Source: Orientallactaga sibirica (Eukaryota > Chordata > Mammalia > Rodentia > Dipodidae). From it: a DNA stretch of 64,000 nt. The stretch lies in assembly GCA_036365145.1 (NCBI GenBank), contig JAEOAD010000015.1:41079001-41143000 (forward strand), read 5' to 3'. Within the stretch, counting starts at the first letter, position 1, and the number at the start of each line of letters is the position of its first letter. Below the pieces are notes generated by a model. That model searched no databases, was not told the origin of the DNA, and saw only the letters and a program-made list of their open reading frames with translations. Shown here in pieces: positions 45,019 through 55,495 of the stretch. The position numbers and the translations under genes are program-made.

Positions 45019-46260
45019 ATTGGTAGATTCAAGCAAGTGGCCTTCTTGATTAATGATGGCTGTGGGTCCAAATTAAAAAGTGATTTCTCTACCAAAGCAA
45101 AAGAAGATTCTCTTCATACCGTCTCTGGAAGCTCAGTTCAGTTTTGGGGAAGGAGAACAAGTGAAATACAGAAAACTAATAAGAAGAACACCTCATTTTG
45201 GAATTCTTTGTCTCCTTGACTCCTGTCTTTGCTACTTGTTATAATATTGCTCTGATTTATAAATAGTAAAGGCCAAAGAAATAGAGTATATGTTAGTAGC
45301 TTTATACCAAGAAATTTGCCTTGAAAGCTGCTGTTCTGTGGTGGGAAAAGTTTATTGGTTTCCTCTCAGACTTTTGTTAAACAAGATTTCTTATGTCCTT
45401 AGATTTTGAACATTAAGGCAAAAATATATGTAACCATACACTGCTTTTAGCAGTTGTAAAGAACAAGATTTTTGTTTTAAGAGCTTTGTCATGTGTATGT
45501 TTTACCATTGGAGTTGACTGCTCAGATCTTTTGTAGTGCTGTACTACTACATATTTGATCTATTGCCTTGATGACATTTTTTGCCCATACCTGAGACCAT
45601 CTGTCTCTCTAGCTATGACCTTGTTATGAATAGTGTTTGCACTCACTGTGCAAATGTCTATGCATCACCTATTTAAGCAAAATCATAGTGCTATTACTCA
45701 AGGAAGTTGGATGAGGTGAACATAGATACAGCTTTTTACCCTTTCCCCCCTTTTTAAATGTAACAAATACTTTTTATGTTCCCCTTCCCCCTTCCCCTTC
45801 CCCCTCCCCCTTTCGGAACCGTGTCAGGAACTAGGTAGTTTAGAGTGAGCAATTGAGAGGATCAAGAGAGTGAGCCACATACAGTTGGCTGCTTTGTGAT
45901 TCATCAAAAGGCGTGTTGCGGGCCAGGCTGCTAAAGTTCCCTTTTCAAAGAAAACCACGTGGAAGATCCAGCTGGCCGATTCAAGGAGTACGGGGAAACA
46001 GGACCACAGAGGTGACACTCTGGGGTAAATAATATTCATATGCCTTGACCTTGAAAGAAAATTGTTACATATGTTTGCCATGAAAATTATGTGTTATTTT
46101 AGAGAATTTTGTTGAGAGGGTTTAGGTACACCAAATGTTCTCAGGAAAACTGATGCCAATTGGTGTTTGAGGAAATGAATGCCACATAGATGGAAAAGCT
46201 CTTCCTTCTCTAGGATGAGCTTTTCTACTACTTTTGCAAGAAGTTATCCAAGTACCTGAA
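45019..46260 (+). other. GPBP1L1: SINE-free block, possible GPBP1L1 5' UTR exon
   Basis: About 1.25 kb without any SINE in an intron that otherwise has one every 200-300 bases. It begins at a good acceptor (tttttccatttacag|ATTGG). A 60-codon open frame at 45037 has no family I know. A possible donor GG|GTAAAT occurs at about 46025. I infer an untranslated exon (or a retained regulatory block) upstream of the ATG exon; this is not proven by the sequence. A C-rich (CCCCTT)n tract lies at 45781-45812. Confidence 0.4.
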
Positions 46261-47253
46261 GCAGACTAATGTCTTAAGTATCTATTTTTATTTATTTGAG
46301 AGAGAGAGAGAATGGGTGTGCCAGGGTCTCTAGCCACTGCAAATAAACTCCAGATCCATGCACCACCTTGTGCACCTGGCTTACTTGGGCACTGGAAAAT
46401 CGAACCTGGGTCCTTAGGCTTTACAGGCAATTGCTTTTTTACCACTAAGCCATTTCTCCAGCCCTCATAAGTATCTATTGTAGAATTTAAAGATGTTTTT
46501 TCAAGTTGGAATAAAACCAAAGGATGTATTTGTATCATATAATATTCTTTTTCTTTCTTTTTTTTTTTTTGGTTTTTCGAGGTAGGGTCTCACTCCAGCC
46601 CAGGCTGACCTGGAATTCACAGTGTAGTCTCAGGGTGGCCTTGAACTCATGGTGACCCTCCTACCTCTGCCTCCCTAGTGCTGGGATTAAAGGCACCACC
46701 ACACCTGGCTCTTTTTTTCCCCCCAAACTATCTGGGAACACAGAGATGGGGGTCGCAGAGAATGAATATCAGTGGGCACACCAGGGATTTCAGCTTCTGC
46801 AAACAAAATCCAGACACATGTTCCACCTTGTATATCTGGCTTATGTGGGTACTGGGAAATCGAATCTGGATCCTTAGGCTTCACAAGCAAGCATCATAAC
46901 CACTAAGCCATCACTTTAGCCCATAACCTTATTTTTTTCTGTGCATTTTAAAAATTATTTGCGAGGGAGAGAGAGAATGAGCAAGCCAGGGCCTTTAGCC
47001 ACTGCAAATGAACTTGAGACACATGTGCTACCTTGTGTGTCTGTCCTATATGGGTATTGGGAAATTGAACCTAGGTCCTTAGGCTTCACAGGCAAGCACC
47101 TTAATCGTTAAGCCATCTCTCCATCCCTCTATGATACCATTACTTTTGTTTTGGACCCTGAGATTTTGGAGTCTTGGGCAGTAGTCTGGTTTACTCAGAC
47201 TCCTTTTTCATTAGTAATAGATTATTATTTCAGGTTGAGTTCTCCCTTTACAG
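46261..47253. repeat. intron with SINEs before the GPBP1L1 start exon
   Basis: tRNA SINE (-) at about 46278-46466, 46755-46922 and 46955-47128; B1 (-) at 46575-46712. Unique sequence from 47130 leads into the start-codon exon. Confidence 0.75.
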
Positions 47254-47308
47254 ATCCTGGCCATGAGGTTGCATGCCTCATCTTGCTGAAAAGAGACACT
47301 GGACCTAA

Positions 47309-47368
47309 ATGGCGCAGCATGACTTTGTTCCTGCTTGGCTAAATTTCTCAACACCACAGTCAGCTAAG
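47309..47368 (+). CDS. GPBP1L1: GPBP1L1 coding exon 1 (start codon)
   Basis: GPBP1L1 (vasculin-like protein 1) is a nuclear protein related to GPBP1/vasculin, which binds GC-rich promoter DNA; the human protein is about 474 residues. This exon starts MAQHDFVPAWLNFSTPQSAK, the conserved N terminus of the family, and ends exactly after codon 20 at donor AAG|GTATTC. The exon itself probably begins at 47254 after acceptor ctccctttacag (or at 47234), giving a short untranslated lead. The open frame that runs past 47368 is intron read-through. Four more coding exons follow to the right. Confidence 0.93.
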
Positions 47369-49051
47369 GTATTCATCTCCATATCTATAGTAACTACCCA
47401 AATACCAGTTCTTTTCATCCCTGGCTGGCTTATGGCTTGTATTTATAGTCTCCAGCTGGATATTATTGTTATTCATGATGATGTTTGTTTTTAAATATAT
47501 GTTCACATAGGCTTTTTAAAATTTTTTAAATTATTTATTTGATAGAGAGAGAGGGGGGCAGATACAGGGTGGGTGCCTTAGGACTTTTAGCCACTGCAAA
47601 CAAATTCTAGATGTATGTGCCACCTTGTGCATCTGACTTATGTGTGTACTAGGGAATCAAACCTGGGTCCTTAGGCTTCCTAAGGAAGCTCCTTAACTGC
47701 TAAACTATCTCTCCAGCCCTTCGGATTTTTTTAAGGTAAGGTTTCAGTCTAGCTCACCCTGACCTGGAATTCACTGTGTAGGCTCAGGATGGCCTCAAAC
47801 TCAAAATAGTCCTACCCTTGCATCTGAGTGCTGGGATTGAAGGCCTGCGCTGCCAAGCCATGCCTCCTTATCATTCTTTTGGTTTGTTGAGGTAGGGTTT
47901 CACTCTAGTTCAGGCTGACCTGGAACTCACTATGTAGTAGCAGGGTGGCCTTGAACTCAAGGTGATCCTCCTACCTCTGCCTCCCAAATACTAGGATGAA
48001 AGGCTTGGCCACCTCGCCTGGCTTATCATTCTTTTTTTGTTTTAAACATTTATTTATTCAAGAGAGAATGGGCATGCCAGGGCTTCCATCCACTGCTGCA
48101 AATCAATTCCAGATGCATTGGCCTCCTTGTGCGTCTGGCTTATGTAGGTCCTGGGAATCAGACCTGGGTCCTTTGGCTTTGCAGTCAAGTGCCTTAACCA
48201 TTAAGCCATCTAAGTCCCATATCATTGTTTTTTTAAAAAAATATAATTAATTTATTTGAGAGAGAGAGAATGGGCACGCCAGGGCCTTCGGCCACTGCAA
48301 ACAAACTCCAGATGCATGTGCCTCTTTATGCATCTGGCTTACGTGGGGCCTGGAGAGTTGTTAAGCCATCTCTCCAGCCCTGGCCTTCTTTCAATAAGGT
48401 ATCAGTGATTAAGCAGTCCATATCAGTGTGTAGTGCTGTCAGTGTAATTATTTCATTACCTGCCAGGATTTTCTCAAAGCATGCTTTGGGCTTTTTGTAT
48501 TAGCTACAGCACATGTTGGGGATAAAATGTAACTGCTAACCTATTCTTCAATGAAGTGGGTATCAGTGAAAGGGAAATGTACTTTTGGAGTGGATGTACT
48601 TGTTGAACTACTATTTGGGTCTCACTGTTATTTAAAGGCAATAATTTGCCTAATATAAGAGGAAGTGTGTGTTACATTATGGATAATAAATGGAACAAGT
48701 AGTTCGTATAATTAAAGCAAACCTAGTCATATTACATAGAAAAGCAACTTAAATTATTGATAAAGGAATCCATTGGGAAACTAGTAATGCTGAATGTGCT
48801 TCTCATTTTGCCAACTACTAGAGTAGGAACAGAATTAATAATCTCAAAAAATAGGCTTGGGGCTGGAAAGATGGCTTAGCGATTAAGGCACTTGCCTGCA
48901 AAGCCTAAGGATCCAAGTTTGATTCCATAGTATCCATGTAAGCAAGATACACAAGGGGGCACATGTGTCTGGAGTTCATTTACAGAGGTTGCTGGCCCTG
49001 GCACACCCATTCATATTCATTCATTCATTCATTCATTCTCTTACTCTCTTT

Positions 49052-49053
49052 CA

Positions 49054-49108
<55 letters not shown>

Positions 49109-49109
49109 A
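49052..49109. repeat. (AAAT)n microsatellite, SINE tail
   Basis: About 14 AAAT units at the 3' tail of a tRNA-headed SINE (+), preceded by a (CATT)n run at 49018-49038. Confidence 0.9.
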
Positions 49110-50523
49110 ATATTTTTTAAAAATAAGCTTGTTCTACCCCTCTACCTCAAGTGCTGGGATTACCTGGAGTCTGCCACTCCTGGCTAATTACATTTTTGTT
49201 GTTGTTGCTGCTTTGTAAGTAGTGGTTTTTTTGTTTGTTTTTGACTATACCAGGCATTGAGGTCATTTGTGTTTGAGAGGCAAGCACTCCCCAACCCAAT
49301 ACGTTTTTTTGTTGATGTTCACTTGTATATGTGGTGACTAATAGTGTGTGTACCCATGCCATACCCCATGTGCTCACCTGCAATAGCTGGAGAGGAACAG
49401 TGGATGTCCTACTCACTCTTCTACCTAATCTTTTTTTTTTTTTTTTTTTTTTTGGCTTTTCTAGGTAGGGTCTCCCTCTAGCCCAGGCTGACCTGAAATT
49501 CACTATGTAGTCTCAGGGTGGCCTAGATCCCACAGTAATCCTCCTACCTCTGCCTCCCTGAGTGCTGGGATTAACTACACCTGGCTTCTTCTACCCATTC
49601 TTCCAGCCACTGCAAACGAACTCCAGATGCATGCACCCCCTTGTGCATCTGGCTTACGTGGGTCCTAGGAAATCGAACCTGGGTACTTAGGCTTCACAGG
49701 CAAACGCCTTAACCACTAAGCCATTTCCCCAGCCCCTCCTCCCTCTCTTTTTTTAAAATTGTTTTTTATTATTTTATTTATTTTTGGAGAGAGACACAGA
49801 GAGAAACACAGAGGGAGAGGAAGACAGACAGAGATGGGCGCGCCAGCAGCCTCTCAGCTGCTGTGAACAAAATCCAGATGTGTGCGCCCCCTTGTGCGCA
49901 AGTGCGGCATTGCGCCCTTGTGTCACTTTGCATCTGGCTAAATGTGGGACCTGGAGATTGGAACCAGCATTCCTCCTCTCTCTCTTATAGCCCCTTTCCA
50001 ACTTACTGGCCTCTGTGGCTGATTTTTACTACAGCTCACATAGACGTGTAAACAGTAGTAGCTAAGAACCACATACGAGAGAGAACATGTGACATTTGGC
50101 TTTCTGGGCCTGGGTTACCTCACTGAGTAAAATCCTTTCCAGATGGTCTCGCAGGCATCCTCAGGCCCTCAAGCTTTCACAGGAAGTGCTCTTAATTGCC
50201 AATCCATCTCTTTTTCTGGTTTTGTTTGTTTGTTTTTAATATATTATTATTTATTTATTTATTTGAGAGAAGAGGGAGGGAGAGAGAGAATGGGCACACC
50301 AGGGCCTCCAGCCACTGCAAACAAACTCCCAATGTATGTACCCCCTGTGCATCTGGCTTACATGGGTCCTGGAGAATCAAACAGGGATCCTTTGGCTTTG
50401 CAGGCAAGCACCTTAACCACTAAGCCATCTCTCCAGCCCCTTGTCTATCTCTCTCTCTCTCTTTCTTACTTTCTTTCTTTCTGGCAGGGACTTACTAGTT
50501 TTGCATGAAATGCACTATGTAGA

Positions 50524-51183
50524 CTAGACTAACCTCAATCTTGTGACACTCTACCTCTGCCTCCTGTGTACTAGAATTACAGTTGTGTGCCACTATACCT
50601 GGAATGTTTTCTCTGAGGGGGTGTGCATGGACACACATGTACATTTGTGTGCAGGCCAGAGATCAGTATTAGGTGTCTTCCTCAATCACCTTCCATCTTG
50701 TTTTTTATTTGAGACAAGGTCTCTCACGGACCCCAGAACTAAATTCAGTTAGAGTACTTAGTCATAGAGTCTCAGGAACCACCTGTCTCCATTGCCCTGG
50801 GGATTATAGGAACTTGCTTTCAAGTCCAGCTTTTCTGGTTTTTTTCATGGTAGGGTCTCACTCTAGCCAAGGGTGGCCTTGAATTCACGGAAATCCTCCT
50901 ACCTCTGCCTCCCAAGTGCTGGGATTAAAGACATGTAACACTATTTCCTGCTCTTTTCCCTCCCTTCCTCTCTCCCTCCTTCCGTCTTTCTTTTTTTCCT
51001 TCCTTCCTTCCTTTCTTCTTTGTTTTTCTTTCTGGTTTTTTTTTTTCAAGGTAGGGTCTCACTTTAGCCTAGGCTGACCTGGAATTCACTGTGTAGTCTC
51101 AGGCGGCCTTGAACTCACAGTGATCCTCCTACCTCTGTCTCCCAGGTGCTGGGCTTAAGGCATGCACCACCACGCCTGGCCAT

Positions 51184-51235
<52 letters not shown>

Positions 51236-51492
51236 GAGAGGAAGAAGCAGAGAGAAAGAATGGGTGCGCCTGGGCCTTCAGCCACTGCAAAAACTCCAGA
51301 TGCATGCATCTCCTTGTGCATTTGGCTTATGTGGGTGCTGGGGATTGAACCAGTCTTAGGCTTCACAGGCAAACACCTTAAACTCTAAGCCATTTCCCTG
51401 CCCCGTTTTCTTTCTTTTCTCCTTCCTTCCTTCCTTCCTTCCTTCCTTCCTTCCTTCCTTTTCTTTCTTTCTTCTCTCCTTCCTTCCTTCCT
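50524..51492. repeat. 0.97-kb tandem duplication, copy 1
   Basis: Begins AGACTAACCTCAATCTTG and repeats about 969 bases later. It holds an older rodent repeat with a TG-rich segment, two B1 (-) pieces (about 50850-50950 and 51048-51180), an (ATTT)n run at 51181-51233, tRNA SINE (-) at 51235-51402 and a (TTCC)n/(TTTC)n tract at 51403-51490. Confidence 0.9.
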
Positions 51493-52152
51493 AGACTAAC
51501 CTCAATCTTGTGACACTCTACCTCTGCCTCCTGTGTACTAGAATTACAGTTGTGTGCCACTATACCTGGAATGTTTTCTCTGAGGGGTGTGCATGGACAC
51601 ACATGTACATTTGTGTGCAGGCCAGAGATCAGTATTAGGTGTCTTCCTCAATCACCTTCCATCTTGTTTTTTATTTGAGACAAGGTCTCTCACGGACCCC
51701 AGAACTAAATTCAGTTAGAGTACTTAGTCATAGAGTCTCAGGAACCACCTGTCTCCATTGCCCTGGGGATTATAGGAACTTGCTTTCAAGTCCAGCTTTT
51801 CTGGTTTTTTTCATGGTAGGGTCTCACTCTAGCCAAGGGTGGCCTTGAATTCACGGAAATCCTCCTACCTCTGCCTCCCAAGTGCTGGGATTAAAGACAT
51901 GTAACACTATTTCCTGCTCTTTTCCCTCCCTTCCTCTCTCCCTCCTTCCGTCTTTCTTTTTTTCCTTCCTTCCTTCCTTTCTTCTTTGTTTTTCTTTCTG
52001 GTTTTTGGTTTTTCAAGGTAGGGTCTCACTTTAGCCTAGGCTGACCTGGAATTCACTGTGTAGTCTCAGGGCGGCCTTGAACTCACAGTGATCCTCCTAC
52101 CTCTGTCTCCCAGGTGCTGGGCTTAAAGGCATGCACCACCACGCCTGGCCAT

Positions 52153-52204
<52 letters not shown>

Positions 52205-52465
52205 GAGAGAGGAAGAGAAGCAGAGAGAAAGAATGGGTGCGCCTGGGCCTTCAGCCACTGCAAAAAACTCCAGATGCATGCATCTCCTTGTGCATTTGGC
52301 TTATGTGGGTGCTGGGGGATTGAACCAGTCTTAGGCTTCACAGGCAAACACCTTAAACTCTAAGCCATTTCCCTGCCCCGTTTTCTTTCTTTCTCCTTCC
52401 TTCCTTCCTTCCTTCCTTCCTTCCTTCCTTCCTTTTCTTTCTTTCTTCTCTCCTTCCTTCCTTCC
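51493..52465. repeat. 0.97-kb tandem duplication, copy 2
   Basis: Same order as copy 1 with only a few one- or two-base gaps and repeat-unit changes. Both copies end in the same (TTCC)n tract (51421-51492 and 52395-52465), so the junction lies in a microsatellite. Confidence 0.9.
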
Positions 52466-53678
52466 TTCTTTCTTTCTTTCAACATTTTTTCTTTTCTTTT
52501 TTTGTTTATTTATTTACTTGAGAGCAACAAAGAGAGAAAGAGAGAGAATGGGCACACCAGTACCTCCAGCCACTGCAAAGGAACTCCAGATGCATGTGCC
52601 ACCTAGTGCATCTTGCTTATGTGGGTCCTGGGGAATTGGGCCTCAAACCAGGGTCCTTAGGCTTCACAGGCAAGCGTTTAACCGCTAAGCCATCTCTCCA
52701 GGCCCTCTTTCTTTCTTTTTTTTTAAAGAGCAATAGCTTTATTAGGAAAATAAATGTGGCTATTATATCTTTAATTGTAAGATCTTAAAATTCCTCGTTT
52801 TCTGGGAATATTTGACTCCTTACTCATCAAAGACTAAGTTTAACATACAGAACCATCTATATGCATGTTTTTCTTGCCTCAGATCTCGCGATCCATCTCT
52901 TTCATTTACAGCTAAAAAAAGGCCATCAAATAAAATTCTTTGGTATGAGAAGGGATATTAGTTTTAATCTAAAATTTTCTCTGTGACTTAAATTCCTTGA
53001 CCTTGCCTTATGTATAAATGAGTAAAATGGAGCTGATGCTAAAATTATGGCATTTCAAGTATTGAGTAATGTTTAGAAAAAAATATTTTAAAATTCTCAT
53101 GAGTTGGTAGAAGTAATCCCATTACACCAGAGGTTAAAGTAGAAGCATTGCCTTGAGTTCAAGGCTAGTGTGGACTACAGAATGAAACTCTGACTCAAAA
53201 ACAAAACAGGGGCTGATGAGATGGCTTAGTGGTTAAGGTGCTTGCCTGTGAAGCCTAAGGACACATGTTTATGACTCTCCAATTCCCATGTAAGCCATAT
53301 GCACAAGGTGACACAAGATCACACATACACACAAGATCGCACACTGACCTGGAATTCACTATATAGTCTCAGGGTGTCCTCAAACTCTTAGCAATCCTCC
53401 TATCTCTGCCTCTTGAGTACTAGGGTTAAAGGTATGTGCCACCACACTTGCCACAAGGAAGGGTCTCCTTGTGTAGTCCAGGCTATCTTCAAGCTCACAG
53501 CAGTCCTACTTCTTTTAGCCTCCCAGGTGTTTGAATTATAGGTATGTGCTACAATACTAGCTATTGCTTGTTGTTTGAATAACTGATGCAGAGCACAATA
53601 ATAAGATACTGAAAGAAACTAATATCTACTTATCTTTTTTGGCTTCTGTATACTTATATGATATGTATATCATATTAG

Positions 53679-53808
53679 TCTCCTACCACCACCTTTGAAA
53701 AACACGGAGAGCACCTATCCCGTGGAGAAGGTAGATTTGGAATAAGCCGTCGTCGACATAATTCCTCAGATGGCTTTTTTAACAATGGACCTCTACGGAC
53801 TACAGGAG
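53679..53808 (+). CDS. GPBP1L1: GPBP1L1 coding exon 2
   Basis: Acceptor catattag|TCTCC, donor GGAG|GTGAGC. It encodes residues 21-63 plus the first base of codon 64: SPTTTFEKHGEHLSRGEGR, then a basic Arg-rich patch (SRRRHNSSDGFFNNGPLR). The acceptor has a weak pyrimidine tract (mostly TA) but AG and frame are right. The frame is open and joins exons 1 and 3 without a break. Confidence 0.93.
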
Positions 53809-55208
53809 GTGAGCCATTTCCAACTTTGACTATGTTTAAGTTTACTAAGGACAAACCTAGGCTGGATATATGTCCATAATCTATAAATAGGATCCTTTGT
53901 GAATATAACTCTCATATTCACTAGTAGTCATTAGACATTCTCTACATTTTATTTATTTTTTTATTTTTATTTTTATTTTATTTATTATTATTATTATTAT
54001 TTTTTTTTTTTTTTGGTTTTTCGAGGTAGGGTCTCACTCTGGCCCAGGCTGACCTGGAATTAACTATGTAGTCTCAGGGTGGCCTTGAACTCACGGCAAT
54101 CCTCCTACCTCTGCCTCCCGAGTGCTGGGATTAAAGGTGTGTGCCACCACGGCTATTTTTATTTTTTTTTTACTTACTTTCTTTTTTTATTCTTTCCTTC
54201 CCGCAACCCAAGCCCGCACGTGCTAGCCAGCCGGCGCAAAAGGAACAATACCCCAACCTCACCCCTTGACGACACACGCGCACACCCATTTTTTTAAAAA
54301 TTTTTATTGACTACTTCTATACTTACAGACAATAAACCATTATATTTCCCTCCCTTCCTTCAATTCCCCTTCAGAACTCCACTCTCCATTATATCCCCTC
54401 CCTCTCTCCATTAATTAGTCTCTCTTTTAATTTGATGTCATCATCTTTTTCTCCTGTTATGAGGGTCTTGTCTATTATGAGGGTCTTGTGAAGGTATTGT
54501 TAGGTATTTTACGTTCTCATGAATCACTGTTACAAATGAAAAGCTCATTTACAAATTACTTTACATTGGCATAGGGATTTGGTCCTGGGTTAGATCCTCA
54601 GCTCCACCAAAGAAAGGAAGGAGGAGAGGAGGTGGGAAAAGGAAGGAGAGAAGAAAGATGGGGGAAAAATGAAACTTACCTCAAAGGAAAGATGTCCTAA
54701 GTGGTTTCTTTGTGTAGCTAGCTAGCTAGCTTGCTTGCTTGCTTTCTTCCTTTCTCTTTCTCTCTTTCTTCTGTTTTTTTTTTTCCCCCAAGGTAGGGTC
54801 TTGCTCTAGCCATGACCTGAAATTTATTATGCAGTCTTAGGGTGGCCTTGACTCACATCCATCCTCTGCTGATATTAAAGGCATGCACCACCACGCCCAC
54901 CTTTGTGTGGATTTCTTATTGAAGAGGTCCCCTAAAGACCTTTCGGCAGTACCGTAAACCCAAAAAGGAAGCATCTGGCTTTATTGTTATTATTTTATTT
55001 TTTGGTTTTGCGAGGTAGGGTCTCTGGTCCAGGCTGACCTGGAATTAACTATGTCGTCTCATGGTGGCCTTGAACTCTCGGTGATCCTCCTACCTCTGCC
55101 TCCTGAGTGCTGGGATTAAAGGCGTGCGCCACCATGCCCGGCTCATTATTAATTTTGAATTTGCAGAAGACAGACAACCTAACATGTTACTTTTCTTTAC
55201 TATTTGAG
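53809..55208. repeat. GPBP1L1 intron between coding exons 2 and 3
   Basis: B1 (-) at about 54020-54152; a short odd GC-rich piece at 54200-54290; L1 3' end (-) at 54290-54480; purine-rich stretch at 54610-54670; (GCTA)/(GCTT) run at 54717-54745; B1 (-) at 54793-54902 and 55010-55143. Confidence 0.65.
54290..54480 (-). mobile_element. L1 3' end fragment
   Basis: On minus the sequence ends in GGTTTATTGTCTGTAAG, then CAATAAAAATTTTTA, a LINE-1-like 3' end with AATAAA. It is the same family as the pieces at about 41540-41710 and 15908-16020. Confidence 0.55.
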
Positions 55209-55495
55209 ATTGCTGGCACCAACCCTCCCTGTTCCGCCATGATTCTGTGGACTCTGGTGTCTCTAAGGGAACATATGCTGGAATCACAGGGAACATATCT
55301 GGTTGGCATGGCTCTTCCCGTGGTCATGATGGCATAAGTCAGCGTAGTGGAGGTGGCCCAGGGAATCACCGACACTGGAATGGCAGCTTCCACTCCCGGA
55401 AAGGCTGTGCCTTTCCAGAAAAGCCATCTGCAGAGATTAGAGATGAAAAAAAAGAAGACAAGGTGGAAAAGTTGCAGTTTGAAGAGGAAGACTTT
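55209..55495 (+). CDS. GPBP1L1: GPBP1L1 coding exon 3
   Basis: Acceptor tttactatttgag|AT, donor GACTTT|GTAAGT. It completes Asp64 and encodes residues 64-159: WHQPSLFRHDSVDSGVSKG, a Gly/Ser/His/Arg-rich low-complexity segment (SQRSGGGPGNHRHWNGSF), and the acidic-charged end KEDKVEKLQFEEEDF. Residue 65 is Cys (TGC), where I remember Ser in human; this is a possible species difference. The apparent ATG-led frame at 55247 is just the inside of this exon. Confidence 0.93.

Larger units (their letters stand above)
47369..53678. repeat. GPBP1L1 intron between coding exons 1 and 2
   Basis: tRNA SINE (-) at about 47535-47722, 48050-48215 and 48255-48382 (shortened); B1 (-) at 47740-47865 and 47890-48022; unique DNA at 48383-48850; tRNA (+) at 48857-49110 with an (AAAT)n tail of about 14 units; B1 (-) at 49460-49585; tRNA (-) at 49600-49735; second-subfamily tRNA SINE (-) at 49785-49970; tRNA (-) at 50255-50440; a tandem duplication at 50524-52465 (listed separately); tRNA (-) at 52515-52710; unique DNA at 52730-53200; tRNA (+) piece at 53208-53310; B1 (-) at 53345-53450. 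No coding sequence. Confidence 0.7.

Noticed and set aside
45037..45219. 60-residue frame in the SINE-free block as a gene
   Set aside because: No known homology, and a frame of 60 codons occurs by chance; treated as possible UTR exon instead.
47309..47494. 61-residue frame as a complete small protein
   Set aside because: Only the first 20 codons are exon; the rest is intron read-through past the donor at 47369.
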